Of a DNA stretch of 64,000 nt, positions 8,501 through 16,350 are shown piece after piece. A program made the translations under genes and the position numbers. Position 1 is the first letter of the stretch. Every line of letters begins with the position of its first letter. The notes beneath the pieces were generated by a model. That model was not told the origin of the DNA and searched no databases. It saw nothing but the letters and a program-made list of their open reading frames with translations. Where the stretch lies: assembly GCF_051859125.1 (NCBI RefSeq), contig NZ_JBHYGG010000001.1:1-64000 (forward strand), read 5' to 3'. This stretch comes from Gemmata sp051859125 (lineage in GTDB: Bacteria > Planctomycetota > Planctomycetia > Gemmatales > Gemmataceae).

Positions 8501-11500
8501 CGATGGGGCACCACGACCCGGAGGTGAAGTTCCGCGGCGCGCTCGGGCTGGCGTACCTCGGCGACGCGACCGTCGCGCCACTGGTGCGGTCCGACGCCGG
8601 GAACGTCCTCGTGCCGGCCGAGCAGTTCACCGCGATGGTCGCGCTCGGGGCCGCGGCCGGCGTCGCCGCGACGGTGTACCTCGACAGCGCCGACGAGAAG
8701 CTCCGCGACCGGGCGCTGCTCGCGACGCTGCTCCTCGAACTCAAGGACACCGACGGCCAGCCCGAGAAGTGCATCGAGTGCGTCTCGGCCAAGGGGCCGC
8801 GGTTCCGGCTCACCGGGGCGCAGGCGCTCGAAGCGTTCGCCGACCCGGTCGCCTTCCGCGACTTCGTCATCAAGGAGGTGAACGACCGCGGCGACGACAC
8901 CCCGTGGAAGGTCGCCCCGGAAGTCGTCGACGACCTCGCGAGCTTGCTCGCCTTCGCGCCGCCGCAACTCAAGGCCCGCACGGCGCTCTTGCTCGGGCTG
9001 TTCGACAACAAGGAGCAGGCCGAGTGGAACGCGGCGTGGGCGGTCCACTCCGCACGGTTCGCGGCCGAGATCGCCGCCGCCCGCGACGCCGCGAAGACGG
9101 CCGGCGTGCCGGTCCCGTCGAAGCTCACACCGGCCCAGCTCCGCGAACTCGCCTTCGGCGGGTACGTTGGCCTCGTCCGCGAGCAGGGCGCGAGCGGCGG
9201 CGGCCAGCCGATCGGCAAGGTCCGGCAGACGGCGCTGAGCCGCATCCACGCGATCGCGGCGAAGGACACGCAGTACGCCCGCTCGGCGCAGCCGGTACTC
9301 GCACAGGCGATGGGCGACCCGAACCAGGGGGTCCGCACGCAGGCGTTCGACCACCTCCTTTCGCTCGGCATGGACCGGGCCGCACTCGGGGCCGAGGCGC
9401 TCGAGGCCGGGTTCACCGACCTCGGCGTGAAGGGGCTCGAACTCCTCACCGACGGCACGTCCGCGAAGAAGGGCGAGGCGGTGCTCGAGCGCGTCATGCT
9501 GACCCGCTCTGATGACCTGTCGATTGAAGCGGCGAAGCTGCTCCGCGACCGCCAGGGCAAGGTACCGACCGCGAAGAAGGCGCTCGACGCGGTCCACGAG
9601 CCCATGCGGCTCGCGGCGGTCGAGTGGCTCTCGGCCGAGTACGAGGCGGGCGACGACGCGAAGAAGGCGCTGCGGGCGGCGGTGGAGTCGCGGTATCGGA
9701 AGGTCCGCGAGCGGGCCGCGTTCGAACTCGCCGGCAAGAAGGACACCGCCGCCTACGACGCACTCGTGAAGTTCCTCGCCGAGGCGCACGACGCCGCCCG
9801 GCAGAACGCGATCACAAGCGCGCTCGCGGGGCTCGGCGACAAGCGGGCCGCCGACGCCTTCATCGACCGCATCGAGAACGACCCGACCAACACGGCTCAG
9901 GTGCCGAACCTGATTCGGCAGGCCGCGAACTTCCGCGTCCCCGCGACCGCCGACCGCCTCCTGCTCCTGCTCGACCGCCGCAAGGAACTCCAGAACGACA
10001 TCTTCGCCGCACTCCTCACGGTAAGCGGGTACGACCAGCGGATCGGCGACCCCGAGGACGAGACCCCGGCCGACCGCGGGTGGGCGAAGAACCAGCACCC
10101 GCGGCACGACGCGGTGCTGGCGAAGCTCATCGAGCGGGCGTTCGCCGCCGGCGCGACCGACTACGTCGCCAACGACCTGATGAAGCTCGCACGGTGGTCG
10201 CTCGGCAACACCGTCGATCCGGTCCTGGCGACGCTCTGCACGAGCCCGAGCGCGGCGCTCCGTGACGCGGCGGTTGAAGCGGCCGGGTGGCGGTTCCGCA
10301 AGCGGGCCGCGCCCGTCGAGCCGCTGCAGAAGGCGGTGAAGCACAAGAACCCGGTCACGCAGTTCCTCGCCGCCGAAGGGCTCGCCCGCGGCAAGCGGCC
10401 CGAGGGGATGCAGGTACTCCTCTCGGGGATCGAGTACCTCGAAGACGCGAGCCACCGCACGCGGGCGGTCCAGGCGCTGGGCGAACTCGGCGACCCGCGG
10501 GCCGTCGACAAGTTGCTCGCGCTCGCGAGCGAGGACGGCAACCCGCTGCAAGACGCCGCCGCGGAAGCCATCGGCCACCTCAAGAAGTCGCCGCAGGCCG
10601 ACAAGGTGTTCCAGACGCTCGAACGGCTCGCGAAGGGGTTCGGCTCCGTCGCGCAGCGGGCGCTCGTCGGGCTGCGGTACTTCGACACGCCGGCCGGGTG
10701 GGACCTCGTGCGCTCGCGGCTCAACGCGAAGGGCGGGTACTACCAGGTCCGCAGCATCAAGCACACGGCCGCGCGGCAACTCGGGTTCAACGACGACCCG
10801 GCGACCCGCGAGGCGCTGCTAAAGCTCCTCCGCACCGACGGCGACAACGAGCACGTCGCCGCCGCGTTCGCCAGCGCCCGGCGGCTGTGGGGCAGCGCGT
10901 CGCTCGACCCGCACTACCACCTGCTCCAGAACCCGCGGGCGAACGTCCAGATCAAGACCCCCGGCGACGACGAGGACGCCGTCGAGGCGGTCGTCAAGCG
11001 CGGCGACCCGCTCCGCATCATGGAGGTGTTCCCGCTCGTCCCCGAGAAGGTGCAGGAGCAACTCGAATCGGCGCTACTCACGCGGCCCGACCTGCCGGTG
11101 AAGGAAGCGGTCGCCGCACTGTCGCACGCCGACGACGGCACCGTACGGCTCGCCACGCGGTTGCTCGGCCGCGTCAAGGAGCCCGACGCGGGCGTGAAGA
11201 AGGCGGTCGGCACCGCGCTCGAGAAGTGGTGGAAAGTGTGGCAGGAGGAGCGCGTCAAGGCCGGCGGCCTGGGGGCCGTTAACACCGACGAGGACGACGA
11301 CTTCGATGAAGATGACGACGACGATTTCGACGACGACGACGACGAGGATTACGGCGACGCCACCACGGCGCACAAGCGCGGCGTGAGCCTCCCGCGGATC
11401 GGCGAGTGCGTGCAGAGCCTGCTGCACACCGCCGGACGCGTCGGCGTGCCGGGGCAGGTGCTCGCCGACATCGCGAAGTCGCGGCCCGACGACTTCCTCG

Positions 11501-12072
11501 CCAAGGGCATCCGCCTCGAAGCGGCCCGGTGCCTCACGGCGGGGAAGGTCACGCCGGCGATCCTCGACGTGCTCGAAACACTCACCACCGGCCCCGACGC
11601 CGACGTTCGCGTTCTCGCCGCCGAACTCGTCGCACGGTACGACGCAAAGCGCGGCGCGAAGCTCGCCGACAAGCTGCTCTCGGACCGCCCGAGCTTCAAC
11701 CGGCTCGTCGCCGCGAAAGCAATCCACGCTGCCGACGTTGCGGGCGCCGCCGCGCAGGTGCATTATCAGCCCGTCGTGCTGCCGCTGCTCGTGGACGAGA
11801 AGGACGTGAAGACGCTCGCGGCCGTCGCCAGGGACCGCAAGCAGCCGGACGTGACCCGGCTCGGGGCCGTCGAGGGGCTGGGCGTGATGGCGCTCGAAGC
11901 GGCCGAGGCGGTGCTGGTCGAGGTCGGCACCGCGAAGGACGACGACAAGGAAGTGCGCAAGGCCGCGTGGCGGGCGCTGCGGCGGTCGAAGCGCGCCCGC
12001 AAGCGCGGCGCGGCGAACACCCTCGCGACACTGCCGAAAGCGGCGAAGGCGAAGCCGACGACGCCGAAGTAA
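5599..12072 (+). CDS. Giant beta-propeller/HEAT-repeat protein (RT-locus gene 2)
   Basis: The product is 2157 residues. Residues 1 to about 310 look like a WD40-type propeller (SWLAAGTVKGTVVAFDG, RFVTGSRDATLKNW, HLAACCDDNTIRLF). From about 315 to the end it is an almost unbroken HEAT/PBS-lyase-like repeat array (GDPRAFGLLLQLSREED, GDPRALPLVAPLID, LGDPRAVDKLLALA). A very acidic Asp/Glu segment lies at about 1897-1920. No enzyme motif is visible. Such proteins usually act as binding platforms; the partner here is unknown. ATG 5599 was chosen because the propeller begins right after it, although the frame is open far upstream. It shares strand and spacing with the HEAT-BRCT, SWIM and reverse-transcriptase genes. 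Confidence 0.85.
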   Translation: MPPEKFFTYRGDIRAAVGVGGSLAFVTVHPEGVATALYWLDADKLTLQQDDLKFGGTALAAVGNTVYVAGTDRTLYECKKAVKALAGPFAGAIAAVVPVSNKRLAVLHGKQIDLVSEASGEVLQTLELPEDGTCLATDKTQSWLAAGTVKGTVVAFDGQDKAEFEAGEPAKLHEGPVTALMFEPEELRFFSAGADNKLYTTFARGALEPEDKGRANTHEDVLTAMVMVPGDRFVTGSRDATLKNWPRAGAIKPSTLKDECGKVVALAVVTVYNQPHLAACCDDNTIRLFKLDADGKFPDDPAYFKIHGVAAWVKNELAQQHDPKRRGKALETLAAWRDNASLDTIGEQVTKDPDPALRLAATKLLIESNNPRVVKVLERAIGHGDGKVRVLAFEGLFKPLKPDLGPIDLALKTGHPDVGVKAVKALEPLAKKDDQALTRLVDALNAQTWDVRKAALAALESVYDAKSPAASLTALTSKHGDVRAAALVRTSERKLLEDPAVQSAIRRRLEDEDTGVRKVAFLLSVTSKPLLAKVLRAGDPELNRQINELERVDKPDTPAPPVAPDAKAALTPTDYDTLLQATASRALDTCLRGARGLAVLGDPRAFGLLLQLSREEDVSARVEVCRALAALDDERAVNRLRSMLFDKEASVRDAAYTALAKIFAKTPLSVAESGLTAHDEDVRRRGLSTLLDAIKKKKPAAAGEPGWDLLVRALNDSAPGVRGEAFKSALNLKIAGGGADTLRFALQSIHPDVRREALTEVVAQEKEDWSAPLLYEFFNDADPGLRKEAFEFATKKNKEIPVLETALGSRYADARKLAVEALIKKHSKAAQQVLLRAIADADREVRLLAVNALVDDDAKAALKEALKSERADIRVRAAAALAHHGDPSSFDALKELATAPEPQFKERVGDWLDAAELALNGLGDLGDPRALPLVAPLIDSTHARLRKAAAGALVWIARGDTAASLRTAMGHHDPEVKFRGALGLAYLGDATVAPLVRSDAGNVLVPAEQFTAMVALGAAAGVAATVYLDSADEKLRDRALLATLLLELKDTDGQPEKCIECVSAKGPRFRLTGAQALEAFADPVAFRDFVIKEVNDRGDDTPWKVAPEVVDDLASLLAFAPPQLKARTALLLGLFDNKEQAEWNAAWAVHSARFAAEIAAARDAAKTAGVPVPSKLTPAQLRELAFGGYVGLVREQGASGGGQPIGKVRQTALSRIHAIAAKDTQYARSAQPVLAQAMGDPNQGVRTQAFDHLLSLGMDRAALGAEALEAGFTDLGVKGLELLTDGTSAKKGEAVLERVMLTRSDDLSIEAAKLLRDRQGKVPTAKKALDAVHEPMRLAAVEWLSAEYEAGDDAKKALRAAVESRYRKVRERAAFELAGKKDTAAYDALVKFLAEAHDAARQNAITSALAGLGDKRAADAFIDRIENDPTNTAQVPNLIRQAANFRVPATADRLLLLLDRRKELQNDIFAALLTVSGYDQRIGDPEDETPADRGWAKNQHPRHDAVLAKLIERAFAAGATDYVANDLMKLARWSLGNTVDPVLATLCTSPSAALRDAAVEAAGWRFRKRAAPVEPLQKAVKHKNPVTQFLAAEGLARGKRPEGMQVLLSGIEYLEDASHRTRAVQALGELGDPRAVDKLLALASEDGNPLQDAAAEAIGHLKKSPQADKVFQTLERLAKGFGSVAQRALVGLRYFDTPAGWDLVRSRLNAKGGYYQVRSIKHTAARQLGFNDDPATREALLKLLRTDGDNEHVAAAFASARRLWGSASLDPHYHLLQNPRANVQIKTPGDDEDAVEAVVKRGDPLRIMEVFPLVPEKVQEQLESALLTRPDLPVKEAVAALSHADDGTVRLATRLLGRVKEPDAGVKKAVGTALEKWWKVWQEERVKAGGLGAVNTDEDDDFDEDDDDDFDDDDDEDYGDATTAHKRGVSLPRIGECVQSLLHTAGRVGVPGQVLADIAKSRPDDFLAKGIRLEAARCLTAGKVTPAILDVLETLTTGPDADVRVLAAELVARYDAKRGAKLADKLLSDRPSFNRLVAAKAIHAADVAGAAAQVHYQPVVLPLLVDEKDVKTLAAVARDRKQPDVTRLGAVEGLGVMALEAAEAVLVEVGTAKDDDKEVRKAAWRALRRSKRARKRGAANTLATLPKAAKAKPTTPK

Positions 12073-12082
12073 CGGCCTGGGT

Positions 12083-12217
12083 CTTGACCTCCCCCCTCGT
12101 GGGGGAGGTCGCCGCGGAGCGGCGGGTGGGGGGCAACGATAGCCCTTCCGAAAGGTTCGACTCACCCCCCACCCGGCTCGAAGACTCGCCGACCTCCCCC
12201 ACAAGGGGGGAGGTCAA
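12083..12217. repeat. Nested inverted repeat between RT-locus genes 2 and 3
   Basis: Two 10-bp hairpins, GACCTCCCCC/GGGGGAGGTC at 12086-12110 and again at 12191-12215, are inverted copies of each other. Their flanks pair too: CTTGACCTCC at the left end and GGAGGTCAAG at the right, plus GGGTGGGGGG at 12125-12133 and CCCCCCACCC at 12165-12174. The whole can fold as one long stem or as two hairpins. This build suggests a dispersed repeat. Confidence 0.7.
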
Positions 12218-12282
12218 GAATGGAGAGCACCGCTGCCGGGCCGTGATCTGGCAAGCGGCGACGAGCGAATCGAGGCGCACCG

Positions 12283-14157
12283 ATGGCCACCACGACCGAG
12301 CCCGCGACCGAAGACACCGGCGAGGCCCCGCCGCCGCCGAGCACCGGCGCGCAGTTCGGGTACGCCGGCGCGAGCCGCGTACTCACCACCGGCAACGCCG
12401 CACAGGTCGAGCTGTTCGGCAACGTCCACCGGCCGCCGGTGCGGTTCGAGGGACGGCTCAAGAATCCCTTGAGGTTCCGCGAGGCCGTGTCGGCGCTGTA
12501 CGCGATCGTCGGCAGCGACTTCCGGTACGCCCCGAAGGACCGCACCCAGTACATCGCGTACCTGCGGCTCAAGCGCGACGCGGCCCCGCTCGGCGTGTGG
12601 CACGCGCAGCAGGCGTACTTCGCGTGGATGCTGCGGAACGACCCGACGGCGCTGGCGATCCTCGACCCGATCGTCAGCGTCCACCCCGATCAAGTGCTGT
12701 TCGAGACGTTCGGCAAGGACGAGAGCACCTACGCCTGCCTCGCGTTCAAGCGGTCCGCGTTCGAGGAGTCGCAAGGGGCGCTCCCCACGTTCGGCACCAC
12801 CAACATCGACTTCAGCGACGCGCTGTACTCCAGCACGCAGCAGGTCCGCGGCTACCGCGAGACGTCGTTCGCGATCGGTCACGACGGCACCAAGGCGACG
12901 CCCGAGGGCCGCAAGGACGTGCTCGAAAAGAAGCTCCAGGTGCCGGACTCGTGGCTCCGCGGGTTCCTCCAGGTGCAGTCGGCGGCGACGCTGCCGTTCG
13001 ACCACGTCAACCTCTCGCCGATGGACCTGTACAACGTGCTGCGGCACCTGCGGATGAACGGCGACCGCAAGGGCAAGAAGCGCGGCCTGCGGTTCGAACT
13101 GGTGCCGGGCCAGCAGCCGCGGATCGTCGCCGAGCCGTGGGAGACGGTGTTCAGCACCACCGGCGACGTGTTCCGCGGGCGGGCCGCCCGGCTCGTGCGC
13201 GTGTGGGGCCGCCGCCGGCTCATGACCATGAAGCGGCTGCTGCCGTTCGTCGAGAGCGTGGACGTGTACCTGCTCGGCAGCGGGCTCCCGAGCTTCTGGG
13301 TGTTCCGCGCCGGTGACATCACGCTGACACTCGGGCTCACCGGGTTCACCAGCGCGAACTGGTCGAGCGCCCTCGGGTTCGACCTCATGCTCCCCCGCAA
13401 GACCCAGGACGGCGAGCCGACGAAGAAGGTCGTCAACTTTCTCAAGGAGAACCGCTGGAAGGCGGACGCGAACGAACTCGCCGCCGGGACCGGCCTGAAG
13501 GGCGCGGCGCTGGTCGAGGCCGTGCAGGTCGGGTGCCAGAACGGCGAGCTGATGTTCGACATCGCCAACGGCGTGTACCGCTACCGGCCCGTCACCGAGC
13601 AGCCGCTCGACCTCGCCCGGCTCCAGTTCCGCAACCAGCGGGAGAAGGTCGCGCACGACCTGCTGACGCGCCGCGGGGCCGTGAAGATCATGAGCGAGAA
13701 CCGCATCGCCGGGGTCGGCCTGGAACTCACCGGGCAGGTGTCGGTCGAAGAGGACAAGCGCGACTACCGCCCGCAGATGGTGCTCGCCGACGAGGGCCAG
13801 GTCCGGAAGGTCACCTGCACCTGCGCCGGGTTCCGCAAGCACGGGATCAAGGCCGGCCCGTGCGTCCACCTGATCGCGCTGCGGCTCGCGTTCGCCGAGA
13901 AGGAAGCGAAGAAGGCGAAGACCGACGACGCGGTGAAGTTCGAGACCCGGGCGTTCGCCAAGCGCGACGGCGAGGTCGAGCACGTCGTGCAGATCTCGCT
14001 CGAACGGGACCGCGTGAAGTACCGCTGGGGGCTGTCGGGCCAACCGATGCGGCTCCAGGCGATGAAGTTCAACACCGAGACCGACGCCCGCTCCGCGTAC
14101 TTCACGAAGCTCGCCGAGTTGGACGCGAGGGGCTACCTCGACGCCATCGCCGAGTGA
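12283..14157 (+). CDS. SWIM zinc-finger protein (RT-locus gene 3)
   Basis: The product is 624 residues. The SWIM zinc motif CxCx12CxH is complete: C512, C514, C527 and H529. SWIM fingers bind DNA or proteins. The N-terminal 200 residues (from GNVHRPPVRFEGRLKNPLRF) and the middle (residues about 395-435, ENRWKADANELAAGTGLKGAALVEAVQVG), which may be winged-helix-like, are not assignable to a known enzyme by eye. The start at 12283 follows a GAGG box. It lies 210 nt after the giant HEAT gene and 127 nt before the reverse transcriptase, all on one strand. SWIM proteins also occur with MoxR/VWA chaperone sets, but none is next to this one. Confidence 0.88.
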   Translation: MATTTEPATEDTGEAPPPPSTGAQFGYAGASRVLTTGNAAQVELFGNVHRPPVRFEGRLKNPLRFREAVSALYAIVGSDFRYAPKDRTQYIAYLRLKRDAAPLGVWHAQQAYFAWMLRNDPTALAILDPIVSVHPDQVLFETFGKDESTYACLAFKRSAFEESQGALPTFGTTNIDFSDALYSSTQQVRGYRETSFAIGHDGTKATPEGRKDVLEKKLQVPDSWLRGFLQVQSAATLPFDHVNLSPMDLYNVLRHLRMNGDRKGKKRGLRFELVPGQQPRIVAEPWETVFSTTGDVFRGRAARLVRVWGRRRLMTMKRLLPFVESVDVYLLGSGLPSFWVFRAGDITLTLGLTGFTSANWSSALGFDLMLPRKTQDGEPTKKVVNFLKENRWKADANELAAGTGLKGAALVEAVQVGCQNGELMFDIANGVYRYRPVTEQPLDLARLQFRNQREKVAHDLLTRRGAVKIMSENRIAGVGLELTGQVSVEEDKRDYRPQMVLADEGQVRKVTCTCAGFRKHGIKAGPCVHLIALRLAFAEKEAKKAKTDDAVKFETRAFAKRDGEVEHVVQISLERDRVKYRWGLSGQPMRLQAMKFNTETDARSAYFTKLAELDARGYLDAIAE

Positions 14158-14169
14158 TCCGAATTGAAC

Positions 14170-14266
14170 TAACCACAGAGGCACGGAGACACAGAAGGGA
14201 CAGGAGAAAGACTGTTCTTCAAGGCACTGTCTCGGTCTTCTCTGTGTCTCCGTGCCTCTGTGGTTA
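14170..14266. repeat. 26-bp inverted repeat between SWIM and RT genes
   Basis: Arms 14170-14195 and 14241-14266 are perfect inverted copies of 26 bp with a 45-nt loop. The text AACCACAGAGGCACGGAGAC resembles intergenic repeats I recall from planctomycete and other large genomes. It sits exactly where a retron RNA often lies, in front of the reverse transcriptase, so an RNA role cannot be excluded. Few other signals are visible in this gap. Confidence 0.75.
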
Positions 14267-14284
14267 ATTATCTTTCGAGCCACC

Positions 14285-15604
14285 ATGACTACCGCCACCG
14301 TCACGCCCGCTCCCCCCGCCGCCGACCCGATGGTCCTCTGGCGGCTCATCGTCCAGGCCGGGGGCATGAAGGCGTACATCGACGCCCAGCTCAAGGAGCG
14401 CGGGTTCCTCGTCACCCGCCGCGACGCCGACAGCATGTCGGACCGCGAGAAGGACGGGTACAAGAAGGCGCTCAAGCAGGAGGCCGACGAGCGCCGCAAG
14501 CTCCGCCGCGAGACGTGGGGCGCGTACAAGGCGAACCACATCGTCCACCTCGGCGAGGGCGTGTTCTGGAGCGACGACCCCGCGCCCGACAAGTGGGACA
14601 CGCCCAACAGCGAGGAGCGGGCCGCCGAGAACGAGCTGCCCGCGATCGACAAGCCCGAGCAGCTCGCCGAACTGCTCGGCCTCACGATCCCGCAACTCAA
14701 GGGCATGGCGTACCACCGCGACGCGGCGACGAGCCTGCACTACGTCCGGTTCACGATCCCGAAGCGCGACGGCACCGAGCGGCCGATCTGGGCGCCGAAG
14801 AAGCGGCTCAAGGCGGCGCAGCGGTGGGTCCTGCACAACATCGTCGAGCGGCTCCCGGTCCACGGCGCGGCGCAGGGGTTCCTCGTCGGCCGGTCGATCC
14901 TCAGCAACGCCGCGGTCCACGCGAACGCGCGGGCCATCCTCAAGATGGACATTAAAGAGTTCTTCCCGACGGTGACGGTGCGGCGGGTGAAGGGCGTGTT
15001 CCGCCGCGCCGGGTACCGCGACGGCATCAGCACGCTGCTCGCCCTGATCTGCACCGAAGCGCCGCGCGAGATCGTGGAGATGGAGGGGAAGACGTACTAC
15101 GTCTCACTCGGGCCGCGGTGCCTGCCGCAGGGCGCGCCGACCAGCCCGTCGCTCACGAACGCGCTGTGCATGCGGCTCGACCGGCGCTTGGAAGGGCTCG
15201 CGAAGAAGCTCGGCTGGCGGTACACGCGGTACGCCGACGACCTGACGTTCAGCCTCCCCGCCGAACACACGGGGAAGCCGCGGCTGGGCACGATGATCGG
15301 GTGCGTGACGCGGATCGTCGCGGCCGAGGGGTTCGAGGTGAAGGCCGAGAAGACGCGGGTCCACCGCACCGGCGGCCGGCAGAGCGTAACCGGCCTCGTG
15401 GTCAACGGCGACGGCCCGCCGCGGGTGTCGCGCACGCTGCGGCGGCAACTGCGGTCGGCGGTCCACAAGCTGAAGACCGGCAAGCCGCTGAAGGAGGGCG
15501 AGTCGCTCGCCCGGCTCTCGGGCTACGCCGCGTTCGTGTACATGACGAACCCGGACCTCGGGAAGAAACTCCTCGCGGACATCAACGGGGCGTCGGGCGG
15601 TTGA
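14285..15604 (+). CDS. Retron-like reverse transcriptase (RT-locus gene 4)
   Basis: The product is 439 residues and should copy a cognate RNA into DNA. Visible motifs in order: NAAVH at 208-212 (the NAxxH element typical of retron RTs), LKMDIKEFFPTV with catalytic D222, LPQGAPTSP with PQG at 281-283, YADDLTFS with the catalytic pair D318/D319, and SVTGLVVN with VTG at 368-370, also a retron feature. There is no maturase/HNH part as in group II introns and no repeat pair as in diversity-generating retroelements. The first 130 residues are a charged helical extension. GC and codon use match the neighbours, so it is not a recent arrival. The start ATG 14285 has only a weak ribosome site. Confidence 0.92.
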   Translation: MTTATVTPAPPAADPMVLWRLIVQAGGMKAYIDAQLKERGFLVTRRDADSMSDREKDGYKKALKQEADERRKLRRETWGAYKANHIVHLGEGVFWSDDPAPDKWDTPNSEERAAENELPAIDKPEQLAELLGLTIPQLKGMAYHRDAATSLHYVRFTIPKRDGTERPIWAPKKRLKAAQRWVLHNIVERLPVHGAAQGFLVGRSILSNAAVHANARAILKMDIKEFFPTVTVRRVKGVFRRAGYRDGISTLLALICTEAPREIVEMEGKTYYVSLGPRCLPQGAPTSPSLTNALCMRLDRRLEGLAKKLGWRYTRYADDLTFSLPAEHTGKPRLGTMIGCVTRIVAAEGFEVKAEKTRVHRTGGRQSVTGLVVNGDGPPRVSRTLRRQLRSAVHKLKTGKPLKEGESLARLSGYAAFVYMTNPDLGKKLLADINGASGG

Positions 15605-15855
15605 TCCGATGCAGTGGTTCCGGAGCGTCGTCCGGATCGTTTCGGACGTCCAGCCAGAGCCCAGGTGCCGACACCAGAGTGGGGGTTTTTCACAGTGGGC
15701 GCTAAGTTCGATTCAGATGGCAAGTTGTGACGATGCACAGGGCGACCGCAGATGTTCTCATAGACTTTCTTCCGGTCAAGTGTGGTTGATTCCGGACTTC
15801 GTAATGGTTCCGGAAGAGGGGTGTCCCTCTCGCCCGGAATCATTTTCCGCGCCCC
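15605..15855. terminator. Convergent gap with nested hairpins
   Basis: This gap lies between the RT gene (+) and the pterin synthase gene (-). GGTG-ccga-CACC at 15664-15675, followed shortly by GGGGGTTTTT (about 15682-15690), could end rightward transcription. GATTCCGG (15788-15795) pairs with CCGGAATC (15834-15841) around an inner AGAGGG-gtgt-CCCTCT hairpin and could end leftward transcription of the methanopterin run. No gene is seen. A role as a downstream structured RNA for the RT is possible but unsupported. Confidence 0.45.
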
Positions 15856-16347
15856 TTACTGCCTCCACTCGACGGTCGCGCTCTGGCCCGGGGCCTCCTC
15901 CACCTCCACCCGCAGCACCTCGGGCACGAAGTTCTCGTGCGTCTTGAGCGCGTCGAGCAACCGTCCGGCGATGTAGCGGGCGATCAACTCCGCAGTCGTG
16001 TTCTCAATGGGCAGCAGGACGCAGTCCTCCCGCGGGAACAGCCACGCCCGGTCGCGGTACGTCACGTCCACCTTCGCCGCCGACTCATCGACCCTGATGA
16101 CCGGGTTCCTGGTCGCGAGGAGCATGTGGTGGTCGAGTTCGTCGGTGATGGCCTTGGTGCGGGCCTTGAGGGCGACGAAGTCGAAGACGTAGTGGTCCTC
16201 CTGGAGCGGCCCCTCGATCTCGACGGCGGCCCGGTAGTTGTGCCCGTGGAGCCGCTCGCACTTGTGGCCGTGGTAGCTGATGAAGTGCCCGCAGCAGAAG
16301 ACCAGGTGGTCTTTCGTCACGTGGACCTTGAAGCGCTCGGTGGGCAT
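15856..16347 (-). CDS. 6-pyruvoyl-tetrahydropterin synthase / QueD family
   Basis: The product is 163 residues. It belongs to the family acting on 7,8-dihydroneopterin triphosphate. The zinc ligands are visible as H21, H34 and H36, and the catalytic Cys as C30 in the motif CERLHGHNY. Because this Cys is present, it looks like the conventional PTPS/QueD type, not the PTPS-III type with Glu. It is the last gene of a packed run with mch and two ATP-grasp genes, only 3 nt after the CitG-like gene. A role in making the pterin of methanopterin is therefore as likely as queuosine synthesis; that is inferred from context. Confidence 0.88.
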   Translation of the reverse strand: MPTERFKVHVTKDHLVFCCGHFISYHGHKCERLHGHNYRAAVEIEGPLQEDHYVFDFVALKARTKAITDELDHHMLLATRNPVIRVDESAAKVDVTYRDRAWLFPREDCVLLPIENTTAELIARYIAGRLLDALKTHENFVPEVLRVEVEEAPGQSATVEWRQ

Positions 16348-16350
16348 GGT

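Noticed and set aside
14285..15604. Group II intron or diversity-generating retroelement
   Set aside because: No maturase or HNH domain, no intron ends, no template/variable repeat pair; NAxxH and VTG favour a retron-type RT.
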